A stretch of DNA of 14,749 nt from Geoglobus sp. (GCA_027019885.1 JALUWC010000122.1:1-14749); one strand, 5' to 3'; shown: positions 1 to 7,819, counted from the first letter of the stretch. Program-made: numbers and translations. Notes: generated from the sequence alone by a model not told the origin.

Positions 1-1
1 G

Positions 2-181
2 AACGTTGTTTCATTCCACGCAGAAAATCCTGAAGAGCTGAAAGACGAACTTTACAGAAGAAAATGGGTTATATCCACAATACGGAATCCCAGAGCAATC
101 AGGATGGTCATCATGCCTCATGTTGGTGAGGAGGTGATCAAGGAGTTCATATCTGATTTCAGAAAGATTATACACGCATGA
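2..181 (+). CDS. mfnA: C-terminal end of L-tyrosine/L-aspartate decarboxylase (MfnA-like), partial
   Basis: This is the last 59 codons of a gene that begins before the window. The reading frame runs open from base 2 to a TGA at 179-181. The tail contains the pattern W-V-I-S-T-x-R-N-P-R-A-I-R followed by V-I-M-P-H-V, then a helix ending in a short basic tail. This matches the C-terminus of archaeal PLP-dependent group II decarboxylases of the MfnA family, which make tyramine for methanofuran or beta-alanine for coenzyme A. The PLP lysine and substrate pocket lie outside the window, so tyrosine versus aspartate specificity cannot be judged. A 322-base gap separates it from the next gene, so it is probably a separate transcript. 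Confidence 0.7.
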   Translation, partial: NVVSFHAENPEELKDELYRRKWVISTIRNPRAIRMVIMPHVGEEVIKEFISDFRKIIHA

Positions 182-503
182 GCAAGAACATTCCTGCCAG
201 TTTATTGTTGATGGGGCTGAAAAATACCGAACTACATCTCTGCGCAACTGGGAGTGAACTTTGTCGATTTAAATTAGCAACAAGCAGTTTCTCTTTAAAT
301 CTCCCGCAAAAGCCCTTGCACTGAAGCCCCAAAGTAAAATGCACACTTCACATGGTCGTTTTGCATTTATTTGAACGCGAAAGTAAAGATATCTGTCGGA
401 TGTTATGAGATTATAGTTCTGACGGACGGGTGTTAAAGCGTTGCAAAGATTCGCCGTAATTTATTTATAGCACCACCTCTTAATAATTTTTAGGTGTGCC
501 TAA
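182..503. other. Intergenic region upstream of the metal-uptake operon
   Basis: I find no convincing gene in these 322 bases. There is an inverted repeat AAATGCA (337-343) / TGCATTT (362-368) with an 18-base spacer. AT-rich TATA-like stretches occur near 270-278 and 292-298, but no reading frame follows them. The right-hand end holds the promoter and operator of the dtxR-feoB operon, listed separately. Confidence 0.5.
461..469 (+). promoter_or_regulatory. TATA box of the dtxR-feoB operon
   Basis: TTATTTATA is centred at 465-466, so transcription should begin near 490, only about 14 bases before the ATG at 504. The predicted start site falls at the left edge of the palindromic operator at 489-504. 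Confidence 0.6.
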
Positions 504-504
504 A
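489..504 (+). promoter_or_regulatory. Palindromic operator (probable DtxR-family box) over the start site, Shine-Dalgarno and ATG
   Basis: TTTAGGTGTGCCTAAA is a perfect 6-bp inverted repeat (TTTAGG/CCTAAA) around a 4-base centre. It resembles the TTAGG...CCTAA boxes bound by DtxR, IdeR and MntR family metalloregulators. It lies directly in front of a gene for such a repressor, which suggests autoregulation. The left half-site and centre also form the Shine-Dalgarno AGGTG (492-496), seven bases before the ATG, and the last A is the first base of that ATG. A bound dimer would therefore cover the predicted transcription start. Metal identity is not shown by the box. Confidence 0.7.
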
Positions 505-1259
505 TGCCGGGCAAGGACAAACTGAGTGAGAATGTCGAAGAATATCTTGAGGTGCTGTACAGACTTAGTCGCACTGAGGAAAGAGTAAGCACTTCCGTGA
601 TCGCGAGAAATCTACGGATTGCCCCAGCAAGCGTAACCCAGATGTTAAAAAAACTGGAGGCAAATGGATATATAGAATATTCCCCGTATAAAGGAGCGAA
701 TCTCACAGAGAAAGGCCTTAAGATTGCTAAAAAAATCACCAGAAGGCATAGACTGCTCGAACGTTTTTTACATGATGTTTTAAAGATAAAAAAGGACAAG
801 GTTCATGAACAGGCCTGTGAGATGGAACATTCCCTATCCGACGAAGCAGAAAGAGCGCTCTGCCAGCTTTTAAAACATCCCGATAGGTGTCCTGACGATT
901 ACGAACCAATCCCTCCATGTGATTTAAAATTCACAACCTGTGAAGAATGTCTGAAAAAGCGAAGTGAAGAAATAAGCAAGATAGGAATGCGTGGACAGAA
1001 TCTATTTCCACTTATAGAGCTGAAGAAAGGAGATACAGGAAAAATAGTGTTCATAAGAGGCGGCCATAAGATGATCAGAAGGCTTCTGGATATGGGGATC
1101 ACTCCGAATGCCGTAATAAAAATAATAGAGACCAGTCCATTCAAAGGGCCCGTAGAAATTTCGGTCAGAGGTTCAAACCTTGCTCTTGGACATTCAATAG
1201 CTGCAAATGTCTTTGTCGAGGTCATCAATAATGAATTGGAGGCAAGTGATCATGGCTAA
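504..1259 (+). CDS. DtxR-family metal-dependent repressor with C-terminal FeoA/SH3 domain
   Basis: 251 aa. Residues about 8-60 are a winged helix-turn-helix ([10 protein letters not shown], then [18 protein letters not shown]). Residues about 70-125 are the metal-binding and dimerisation domain. The motif C105-x-x-E108-H109 matches DtxR C102/E105/H106, and H82, E86 and H101 match the ancillary site. The Cys in place of MntR's Glu argues for iron-type sensing, with E13 standing where DtxR has Met10. A Cys-rich insert follows (C129, C139, C146, C149), of a kind I associate with archaeal members. Residues about 168-243 form a FeoA-like SH3 domain with the typical G-D-T-G-K-I and L-L-D-M-G-I-T segments. 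The FeoA function for FeoB is thus fused to the regulator. The start has Shine-Dalgarno AGGTG inside the operator. The gene overlaps feoB by eight bases. Expected role: metal-loaded repressor of its own operon. Confidence 0.93.
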   Translation: MPGKDKLSENVEEYLEVLYRLSRTEERVSTSVIARNLRIAPASVTQMLKKLEANGYIEYSPYKGANLTEKGLKIAKKITRRHRLLERFLHDVLKIKKDKVHEQACEMEHSLSDEAERALCQLLKHPDRCPDDYEPIPPCDLKFTTCEECLKKRSEEISKIGMRGQNLFPLIELKKGDTGKIVFIRGGHKMIRRLLDMGITPNAVIKIIETSPFKGPVEISVRGSNLALGHSIAANVFVEVINNELEASDHG

Positions 1260-3240
1260 GTTTCTGAATCATTGCTCTCCATCATCTGAAAAGAATCAAA
1301 CAGCAGGAAAAAACGGTAAGAGTATAACCATTGCTCTGGCGGGAAATGCTAATGTTGGCAAAAGTGTAATCTTCAATCAGCTCACGGGATCGGGTCAGAT
1401 AATAGGGAACTGGCCCGGTAAAACGGTAGAACTGGCAAAGGGAAAACTGCATTTTGAAGATTACGAGATAGATATAGTTGATTTACCGGGAATTTATTCG
1501 TTCTCTACATATTCCTTTGAAGAGCTGGTATCAAGGGATTACATCGCTCTTGAAAAGCCGGATGTTGTGATAAATGTCGTCGATGCTTCTGTTTTAGAGA
1601 GAAATCTGTATTTTACCATTCAATTAAAAGAAATGGAAGTACCATTGGTTGTTTGTTTAAATCAAATAGATATGGCCAAGAAAAAAGGGATAGTCATAGA
1701 TTCAGAAAAACTTCAGTCCCTCTTAGGCGTTCCTGTTGTATCAACAGTTGCAGTGAGAGGAGAGGGGCTGCGTGAACTGATAGAAGTAGCTGTCGAGGTT
1801 GCCCAAAATAAAAACTCTATCGAGAAAAATCCTATCAGATACAGCACAGAAGTGGAGGAAAGGATAGAAAAACTGGCAGGATTTATAGAGTCACAGGGTA
1901 TCAGTTCAAGCTTTCCTTCGAGATGGGTTGCTATTAAACTCCTTGAAGACGATCCCGAAGTTAAAAAGATGGTCGGATCGAAATCTGAAGCTGTGATCAA
2001 TTTATCCAAAACTCTCGCAGATGAGATAGAGAGTATCTATCAGGAACCATGCTTCTCGGTAATAATCTCGGAGAGATATTCCGTTGCAAACAGAATTGCA
2101 AACAGTGTGCAGAAACAGACCGAAATGAAAGCTTCTCTTTCGGAGAGAATAGACCAGATAGTTATGCATAGAGTTCTCGGTCATGTTGTATCTGTCCTGG
2201 TTATAGGGGGCTTACTTCTGTGGACATTTTTCGTCGGCAATTTTCTTTCGGATATACTTTCACAGGTATTTGGCTTTTTTCAGCCGATAGACCCGAAAGT
2301 AAGGGGACCCTTTCTGGCAATTCTGTGGAATGGGGCTTTTGGAGGGATCGTTGCTGGAATTACGCTTGTGATACCATTTGTTATCCCATTCTATATGATG
2401 CTCACAGTAATAGAAGACTCCGGCATTCTCACCCGAATTGCCTTCATGATGGATAGCCTCATGCACAAGATAGGATTACATGGGAAAGCTCTTATCCCCC
2501 TGATTCTTGGCTATGGGTGCAACGTTCCGGCTATTTACACCACACGCATTCTGGAGACAAGACGAGAGAGACTGCTTGCGTCGCTCGCCATTACCTTCGC
2601 TCCCTGTTCAGCCAGAACAATCGTTATACTCGGTTTAGTTGCAGTATTTGTAAGCATCCAGTGGGCAATGGCACTTTATATAATCGATCTGATGATCATA
2701 TTTATTGTGGGCAGGTTCGCTTTCAAAGCACTTCCGGGAGAAACCACAGGATTGATAATGGAAATCCACTCTTTCAGAGTGCCCTCTCTCAAGGTGGTTG
2801 CCAACCAAACCTGGACGCGGACCAAATCAATAATATACATCGTTTTTCCGATTTATGTAATCGGGAGTGCGGCAGTTCAGGGGTTATATGCTTTTGGAAT
2901 TTTGGGCCCCATCAGCGACTTCATGTCTCCACTTACTGTTATGTGGCTTGGATTGCCCTCAATTGCAGGAATCCTTCTGATATTCGGAACTGTGAGGAAG
3001 GAGTACATTCTCCTTTTACTGACAGCAATATATGGAACAGACCTCTCCTCGGTTTTGACACCTGTCCAGTTTATAGTTCTTGCACTCATTGGAATGCTGT
3101 ATATTCCATGCGTATCAACAATTACGATACTCAGCAAGGAATTCGGATGGAGATCAGCCACTATGATTTCATTGGCAAATTTTATCACAGCGATACTCAT
3201 TGGAGGAATATTTTACAGAATTCTGACCTTTATTTTTTGA
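1252..3240 (+). CDS. feoB: Ferrous iron transport GTPase FeoB
   Basis: 662 aa. I chose the ATG at 1252 because GGAGG lies about ten bases before it; the frame stays open further upstream but only into dtxR. The N-terminal G domain carries G1 GNANVGKS (31-38), the switch I Thr after N-W-P-G-K (T58), G3 DLPG (77-80) and G4 NQID (137-140), where Gln replaces the usual Lys. A helical GDI-like region follows at about 200-300. The membrane domain shows the conserved G-C-N-V-P-A segment and the P-C-S-A-R segment of the FeoB core, with about eight hydrophobic helices. The protein imports Fe(II) through the cytoplasmic membrane. The start codon overlaps the end of the DtxR-FeoA gene, so the two are translationally coupled. 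No separate feoA or feoC gene is seen. A T-rich run covers the stop codon. Confidence 0.96.
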   Translation: MAKFLNHCSPSSEKNQTAGKNGKSITIALAGNANVGKSVIFNQLTGSGQIIGNWPGKTVELAKGKLHFEDYEIDIVDLPGIYSFSTYSFEELVSRDYIALEKPDVVINVVDASVLERNLYFTIQLKEMEVPLVVCLNQIDMAKKKGIVIDSEKLQSLLGVPVVSTVAVRGEGLRELIEVAVEVAQNKNSIEKNPIRYSTEVEERIEKLAGFIESQGISSSFPSRWVAIKLLEDDPEVKKMVGSKSEAVINLSKTLADEIESIYQEPCFSVIISERYSVANRIANSVQKQTEMKASLSERIDQIVMHRVLGHVVSVLVIGGLLLWTFFVGNFLSDILSQVFGFFQPIDPKVRGPFLAILWNGAFGGIVAGITLVIPFVIPFYMMLTVIEDSGILTRIAFMMDSLMHKIGLHGKALIPLILGYGCNVPAIYTTRILETRRERLLASLAITFAPCSARTIVILGLVAVFVSIQWAMALYIIDLMIIFIVGRFAFKALPGETTGLIMEIHSFRVPSLKVVANQTWTRTKSIIYIVFPIYVIGSAAVQGLYAFGILGPISDFMSPLTVMWLGLPSIAGILLIFGTVRKEYILLLLTAIYGTDLSSVLTPVQFIVLALIGMLYIPCVSTITILSKEFGWRSATMISLANFITAILIGGIFYRILTFIF

Positions 3241-3433
3241 GTGAGGTTGACGTTTATGATGTGAGACAACAGTCGTGATTTTGCCCATGATACCTGAACC
3301 ACAACAATTCAGCTCGGATTGGCTTGCCAAAATCCAGACTTGTATGGGCTTTGCATGTCTGCAAAACGCTAAGTGAGAATAGAGCTTCAAAGTGGCCTGA
3401 GATGGAAAATTTAAAATTTGGGAGTGAGGCACT
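3241..3433. other. Intergenic region after feoB
   Basis: Nothing certain is present. A 29-codon ORF runs from ATG 3287 to TGA at 3374-3376 with a weak GTGAT upstream, and its product includes the segment C-M-G-F-A-C. I do not recognise it and do not claim it as a gene. An AT-rich stretch near 3404-3418 may be the promoter of the small gene that follows. Confidence 0.35.
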
Positions 3434-3600
3434 ATGGATGTGAGTGCCATAAAAAAGAGAGAACAGATGTTAATAGGGGGATTGCGGGAGGCGTTGCAGG
3501 AGGTTTGGCAGGCAGTCTTAGTTTAGGAGTTCTAAATGCTGTGTTACTTGGTGTAATTGTTGCCGTTGCATTGTTCATGATCATAGAAGCGATAATTTAA
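3434..3600 (+). CDS. Small glycine-rich membrane protein, apparently frameshifted
   Basis: I do not recognise this gene. The frame ending at 3600 encodes a strongly hydrophobic tail, G-G-V-A-G-G-L-A-G-S then a Val/Leu/Ile-rich helix, but has no good start: only a TTG at 3418 without a Shine-Dalgarno. The ATG at 3434, with GTGAGG four bases upstream, opens another frame (MDVSAIKK...) that stops after 30 codons. The two frames join into a plausible 55-aa single-helix protein if one A is added to the A6 run near 3450-3455, or if ribosomes slip by -1 at A-AAA-AAG. It might be an accessory to FeoB, but only position suggests this. Alternatives are a 60-aa protein from the TTG, or a pseudogene. Confidence 0.4.
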
Positions 3601-3960
3601 CCAAAAACCTTGGCAATTGTTTTTCCTGTGCTTTTTCGCCATTTTTGAGTATTTCATGCATTCTGAGGAAGAACCCGGATATTCAGGTCTGTTGAATGTA
3701 GCTGAGCCAATTGAGGCAATATTTTGAAAGTTTAAGAGACGTCGAAATGAATAAAGTGTAAAAATTGCTGTTACGCTTTACCTCACCTGTTAATGGCTAC
3801 GTCAGTGTCCTCATCACTTAACAGCAGAGATCGATTTGTTTATCACCCTCTCAAATTTAACTTGTTTGGACAGACTTCACACATTTCTCAGAACGATACC
3901 AGCACCACCTATCAGAATCCACAGGCCAATGTTTTTTAAGTCTCTCGAGAAAATAGGATC
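3601..3960. other. Intergenic region with inverted repeat and possible gene remnant
   Basis: No intact gene is visible in 360 bases. CTGTTAA (3787-3793) and TTAACAG (3818-3824) form an inverted repeat with a 24-base spacer. On the minus strand, 3877-3957 reads as a hydrophobic tail (N-I-G-L-W-I-L-I-G-G-A-G-I-V-L-R-N-V, stop) that looks like the end of a membrane protein, but it has no start and runs antisense into the next gene. It may be a relic or chance. Confidence 0.35.
3933..3940 (+). promoter_or_regulatory. TATA box for the zinc-ribbon gene
   Basis: The run TTTTTTAAG is centred about 25 bases before the ATG at 3961. Initiation would fall on or beside the ATG, implying a leaderless transcript. 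No clear Shine-Dalgarno precedes the gene. Confidence 0.45.
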
Positions 3961-4152
3961 ATGACAAGAGTTCTTGTCTGTCCGGTATGCAAATCAACAG
4001 ATGTTGAGCTTGATACTGGAGGGCTCTCAGGAAAGTACTACTGCAAGAAATGCGGGTATATTGGTAGTTTCATCTTGGAAATGACAGAGGGAGAGTTTGA
4101 GGAGATGCTGAAGATGGAAAAGGAGAGCATGGAGCATGATGAATACAAGTGA
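3961..4152 (+). CDS. Small zinc-ribbon protein
   Basis: 63 aa. One zinc ribbon is formed by C7-P-V-C10 and C28-K-K-C31-G, with an 18-residue gap between the pairs. It is followed by an acidic, Met/Glu-rich helix (about 40-63). The fold is common in small archaeal proteins related to transcription or translation factors (TFS/RPB9-like ribbons), but nothing here fixes a specific role. The ATG is chosen because a TATA-like box sits about 25 bases upstream. The ribA-like gene begins 43 bases downstream with its own promoter, so the two may be independent units. Confidence 0.75.
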   Translation: MTRVLVCPVCKSTDVELDTGGLSGKYYCKKCGYIGSFILEMTEGEFEEMLKMEKESMEHDEYK

Positions 4153-4166
4153 GAAACTTCTCAAAA

Positions 4167-4174
4167 ATTATAAA
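4167..4174 (+). promoter_or_regulatory. TATA box for ribA
   Basis: ATTATAAA is centred 25.5 bases before the ATG at 4196, so the ribA transcript is predicted to be leaderless even though it lies only 43 bases after the zinc-ribbon gene. Confidence 0.55.
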
Positions 4175-4195
4175 CAGCCCTGCAAGTGAGAGAGT

Positions 4196-5299
4196 ATGGA
4201 TGCATTAATTCACAATGGAAAAAAAGCCATCATTGCATTTCCTGCTGAGAATGCCGATCAGGATAGAATAAATCTCCTGATGAAGAACTGTGACAGGCTA
4301 ATCCTTGCAATGCCCTGGAAATCCATTGTGGCTCTTGGTCTGAACAGATTCAGGTTCATGAACGGCAGATACATACCTGTAGATTACTTCGATAACGGCA
4401 GCGCCGGAAAAAAGGCGGAATTCATCAGGAAACTCATCAGGAATGAAGTTGAGAATGGAGAAATCGTTTATCCGGGAAGCATTTTTGTGGAAGAGGTGAA
4501 GGAAGGAGGCGTCTTGGAAAAACCTTCGTTTGGAGAGGCAAGCCTTGATTTTGCAAGGCTCAATGGTTATTCCGGATTTGCTGTTTACGGGTATCTGCTG
4601 AACGAGAAAGGAGAGTATGCATCGCTTCAGTATGCAAGAGAGTTTGCGGAGAAAGAGGGCATGGAGTGCATATCCATCCAGAACATAATCTCGAGAAGGT
4701 TGAAGGAGGAGAAGCTTGTCAGCAGGGTTGTTTCTGCCACACTTCCTACAAAATTTTACGGAACATTCAGGGCAGTTGGCTACTCAACACCTCTCGGCGA
4801 GATTGTTGCATTAGTCAGAGGGCAAGATTTGGATGATGTGCCTGTCAGAATTCATTCTGAATGCCTCACAGGAGACATATTTCACTCTCTGAGATGTGAT
4901 TGTGGAGAGCAGCTTGAAAAAGCCCTGAAAAAGATTGACAGAGAAAACAAGGGAGTTCTGATATACATGAAGGGACATGAAGGGCGAGGTATTGGCCTTT
5001 TAAACAAGCTGATGGCATACAAACTGCAGGAAGATGGAAAGGATACAGTCGAGGCGAACTTGGAGCTTGGATTTCCGTCTGACATGAGAAGCTACGGAAT
5101 TGCGGCCCAGATTCTGCTCGATCTTGGGGTTAAAAAGGTGAGACTGATGACAAACAACCCCGAGAAAATAGAGGAGTTAAGAGCTTACGGCTTTGAGGTT
5201 ACAAGAGAACCAATTGAGGTTGAGCCCAGCCTCGAAAACCTCGAGTACCTCAAGGCAAAGAAGGAAAAGATGGGTCACATGCTCTGCATAAACGACTAA
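4196..5299 (+). CDS. ribA: GTP cyclohydrolase II with degenerate N-terminal DHBP-synthase-like domain
   Basis: 367 aa. Residues about 185-350 are GTP cyclohydrolase II, which opens GTP to the pyrimidine precursor of riboflavin. The zinc motif is E-C-L-T-G-D-I-F-H-S-L-R-C-D-C-G, followed by G-H-E-G-R-G-I-G-L-L-N-K, A-Y-K-L-Q, V-E-A-N-L-E-L-G-F and D-M-R-S-Y-G with the catalytic Asp/Arg pair, then T-N-N-P. Residues 1-180 align with RibB (3,4-dihydroxy-2-butanone 4-phosphate synthase) through P-G-S-I-F-V-E, G-G-V-L-E, E-A-S-L-D-F-A-R-L and L-N-E-K-G. However, the DDEDRENEGD acidic loop is deleted, the TTGIS-type segment is lost, and the G-H-T-E-A histidine region reads S-F-G-E-A. This half is therefore predicted to be inactive as RibB. 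Its stop interlocks with that of topA (4-base overlap). DHBP synthase must be supplied elsewhere. Confidence 0.92.
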   Translation: MDALIHNGKKAIIAFPAENADQDRINLLMKNCDRLILAMPWKSIVALGLNRFRFMNGRYIPVDYFDNGSAGKKAEFIRKLIRNEVENGEIVYPGSIFVEEVKEGGVLEKPSFGEASLDFARLNGYSGFAVYGYLLNEKGEYASLQYAREFAEKEGMECISIQNIISRRLKEEKLVSRVVSATLPTKFYGTFRAVGYSTPLGEIVALVRGQDLDDVPVRIHSECLTGDIFHSLRCDCGEQLEKALKKIDRENKGVLIYMKGHEGRGIGLLNKLMAYKLQEDGKDTVEANLELGFPSDMRSYGIAAQILLDLGVKKVRLMTNNPEKIEELRAYGFEVTREPIEVEPSLENLEYLKAKKEKMGHMLCIND

Positions 5300-7293
5300 G
5301 CAGCCTTTTCCTGCTTTTTCTTTTCCATCCATTCCAGGTATCCGCAGTATGGACAGAATGTCCAGGATTTACCTTTGCTCGGTCTCAGTCTGAGAATGAA
5401 GAAGTCATGTTCTTTGCATTTTTTAGCTGTTATCTCAATTCTTCCCTTCTGTGGCAAAGGTATTGAAAACCTGCATTCAGGAAAGCCTGAGCATCCTATG
5501 AATCTGCCTTTAACCTTTCTGATGACGAGATCCTTTCCGCATTCAGGGCATTTTCCAACAATGCTGTCCTTTTTTATGCCCTCAATTATCCTCTTCCCGA
5601 GCTCGTCTCTGTTTGCAGTTTTAAGAACTTTGCTCAGGAACATTTTGCTTTCCTCAACAACAGTCTCTTGCCTCAGCTTTCCCTCCTCTATCCTGTCCAT
5701 CTCCTCCTCAAGCTTTGAAGTCATGTCGGGCAGTGTTATCACCTCAGCCTCACTTTTCAGTGCGTCAATCACGGCAGAAGCCACTTCTGTTGGCTTCAGC
5801 GGATTTCCCCTGACATATCCCCTTGTGTAGAGCTTTTTCAGAATCTCATGTCTGGTTGATTTTGTTCCGAGATTGTACCTCTCCATGAGCTTTATAATGG
5901 AGCTCATTGTATAGCGTGATGGTGGCTTTGTTTCCTTCTCTTCCAGTTTTTTCGACAGAATCTTGAGAATCTCGCCTTCCCTCAGTACGGGCAGATGAGT
6001 CTCCTCTGTCCTGACATAGGTATAGATTTCTCTCCATCCGGCTTTCAGGAGCTTTTTCCCACTTGCCTTGAATATCTCTCCATTGGCATCAATCTCGGCA
6101 TTTCTAACAGCCCATAGAGCTTCAGGAGCCAGTGTGGCAAGAAATCTCCTCACAACAAGCTCGTAAATCCTCCACTCATCCTTTGAAAGCTCGCTTTTTT
6201 TGGCAACTCCTACAGGATGAATGGGTGGGTGATCCTTTGTTTCCTTTTTACCCCTCGAAGGCTTCATGTAACCAAGAGCTATTTCAGCCTCTCTTTTGAA
6301 ATCACTCTCAAGGAATTTCTTAGCTATTGCCTTTAAGCTGATGGATTTGGGATAGACTGTGTTGTCTGTTCTGGGATACGAGATTAATCCGGCCATGTAA
6401 AGGTTCTCTGCAATGCTCATGGCTCTGTCTGGAGACATGAACTTTCCTGCCTCTCTCAAAAACTCTGTTGTGTTGAACGGTATCGGTCTCGCTTCCCTCA
6501 CATTCTTCTCAGTAAATTTTTTAACAACAGCATTTTCTCCAATTCTGGCAAATGCTCTCTCAGCCTCTTCCTTCTTCAGAAATCTTTTTTCGTGCTTTGC
6601 TGTGAATTTCTCAGAGTTGCTGAAAACTGCGAATATCTCCCAGTATGGGGTTGGCACAAAATCTCTTATTTCCTTTTCTCTGTCAACAATGAATCGGAGA
6701 GTCGGAGACTGAACTCTTCCAACACTCAGGAAATTTTTCCCCATTCTTCCTGATGCGAGAGAGATCAATCTTGTCAGCACAGCCCCCCACATCAGATCGA
6801 CAATCTGCCTTGTTTCTGCTGCTCTTGCAAGGTTGTAGTTGAGCTCTGCTCTTCTGCTGAAAGCTTTCTTTATTTCATCTGCTGTTATTGCAGAATATTT
6901 CGCTCTGTCAACCCTGATGTCGGGCTTGACCTTTTTTATGATCTCCAGAGCCTCATATCCAATGAGCTCGCCCTCTCTGTCGTAATCGGTTGCAATTGTA
7001 ACAAGCTCAGCGTCTCTCGCAAGCTTTCTTATTGCCTCAGCAATTTTTTTCTCCTTTACATTCTTAACCAGATCAGCCTTCAGAAGGCTCTCAATTGGAA
7101 TTTTTGTCCAGTTGTTGTATTCTGGAGGGTAATCTATCTCAACTATGTGACCCTTCAACCCAATAACAGCCTTTTCTCTGTCAGAAGAGAAGTAAACATT
7201 GATTCCGCCTACCTTCTCAGCTTTGTACTTCCCAAACAGAATTCCGGCAATTCTCCTTGCCGTGTTATCCTTCTCCGTTATTATCAGCCACAT
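5296..7293 (-). CDS. topA: DNA topoisomerase I (type IA, archaeal)
   Basis: 665 aa. The Toprim domain starts at once (L-I-I-T-E-K-D, with E7) and includes D103-Y-D105-x-E107, which bind Mg2+. The gate domains follow, with G-R-V-Q-S-P-T-L (192-199). The active-site tyrosine is Y306 in L-I-S-Y-P-R-T-D. The C-terminus has two zinc-binding elements: C582/C585/C601/C607 in the typical topoisomerase ribbon, and C626-x-x-H629 with C647-x-x-C650, where a His replaces one Cys. The enzyme relaxes negatively supercoiled DNA through a 5'-phosphotyrosine strand break. The ATG at 7293 is chosen because the Toprim strand begins immediately after it. That ATG lies inside the end of cyaB (29-base overlap), so the two genes are probably one transcript and coupled. 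The 3' end converges on ribA. Confidence 0.96.
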   Translation of the reverse strand: MWLIITEKDNTARRIAGILFGKYKAEKVGGINVYFSSDREKAVIGLKGHIVEIDYPPEYNNWTKIPIESLLKADLVKNVKEKKIAEAIRKLARDAELVTIATDYDREGELIGYEALEIIKKVKPDIRVDRAKYSAITADEIKKAFSRRAELNYNLARAAETRQIVDLMWGAVLTRLISLASGRMGKNFLSVGRVQSPTLRFIVDREKEIRDFVPTPYWEIFAVFSNSEKFTAKHEKRFLKKEEAERAFARIGENAVVKKFTEKNVREARPIPFNTTEFLREAGKFMSPDRAMSIAENLYMAGLISYPRTDNTVYPKSISLKAIAKKFLESDFKREAEIALGYMKPSRGKKETKDHPPIHPVGVAKKSELSKDEWRIYELVVRRFLATLAPEALWAVRNAEIDANGEIFKASGKKLLKAGWREIYTYVRTEETHLPVLREGEILKILSKKLEEKETKPPSRYTMSSIIKLMERYNLGTKSTRHEILKKLYTRGYVRGNPLKPTEVASAVIDALKSEAEVITLPDMTSKLEEEMDRIEEGKLRQETVVEESKMFLSKVLKTANRDELGKRIIEGIKKDSIVGKCPECGKDLVIRKVKGRFIGCSGFPECRFSIPLPQKGRIEITAKKCKEHDFFILRLRPSKGKSWTFCPYCGYLEWMEKKKQEKAA

Positions 7294-7801
7294 CCAGTAT
7301 CATCTCGAGATATGATTTTCTTATGCTCTTTTCCCTTTCAAGTCCCAGCATTTCGGTGTATTCAAATATTTTTTTCTTTGCCCCTTCAACATCCTCACTT
7401 TCGATTTCAATCTCAACAAAATTCCCGAGCCCTTCAAGCCAGTCAATGCAGATTGTAACCTCATCATCTCTGTATATCCTTCTCTTCTTGACAACCCTTC
7501 CGGAAACCCTGAAACCGAGCTTTGTCAGAATCTCCTTCATTTTCTCAAAATCGTCAATTTTGAGCTTTACTTCATCCCTTGTCTTTGTTTCAGGATCGAT
7601 TTTTGATCCCTTGTATGTCAGTGTAACCCCATCTGAATCCCTTCTGATTCTTAAGGCTTCATCTGTTTCTGCAAAATTCCTGCAGGGATGATTGAAGTAA
7701 ACATCATCCTCGATCTTTTCCACAACAAATTCTGCAAGGGCTGAAATTCTCCTTTCAAGTTCTTCCAGATCAGTGACCCTGAATTTCACCTCGACCTCCA
7801 T
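7265..7801 (-). CDS. cyaB: CYTH-domain protein, class IV adenylate cyclase (CyaB) family
   Basis: 178 aa. The protein begins with the diagnostic ExExK motif (E2-V-E4-V-K6-F). It continues with A-L-R-I-R-R, L-T-Y-K-G, the charged strand D-E-V-K-L-K-I, K-K-R-R-I-Y and V-E-I-E-I-E, which together line the CYTH tunnel that binds a triphosphate and metal ions. Families with this architecture include class IV adenylate cyclases, thiamine triphosphatases and inorganic triphosphatases. Sequence alone does not separate these, although archaeal proteins of this length are usually filed under CyaB. A TATA-like CTTTATAAT lies about 24 bases before the ATG, so translation is probably leaderless. It is first in a two-gene unit with topA. 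Confidence 0.88.
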   Translation of the reverse strand: MEVEVKFRVTDLEELERRISALAEFVVEKIEDDVYFNHPCRNFAETDEALRIRRDSDGVTLTYKGSKIDPETKTRDEVKLKIDDFEKMKEILTKLGFRVSGRVVKKRRIYRDDEVTICIDWLEGLGNFVEIEIESEDVEGAKKKIFEYTEMLGLEREKSIRKSYLEMILDVADNNGEG

Positions 7802-7819
7802 ACCACTTCTTTGCTGTGA

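Noticed and set aside
2517..3278. 253-codon plus-strand reading frame overlapping feoB
   Set aside because: It lies within the conserved membrane domain of feoB in another frame and its translation is rich in Cys, His and Asn without any domain pattern.
3250..3300. Possible C/D-box guide RNA (ATGATGT near 3255 and CTGA near 3294)
   Set aside because: The C box lacks the final A, no D' box is present, and the spacing is short. This is not enough to call an RNA gene.
3287..3376. 29-codon ORF after feoB, considered as a FeoC-like protein
   Set aside because: It has only a weak Shine-Dalgarno, no recognisable motif beyond two cysteines, and is too short to separate from chance.
5375..5830. 151-codon plus-strand frame inside topA
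   Set aside because: It is antisense to the zinc-binding C-terminus of topoisomerase I, and its Ser/Phe/Leu-rich product is typical of a shadow frame.
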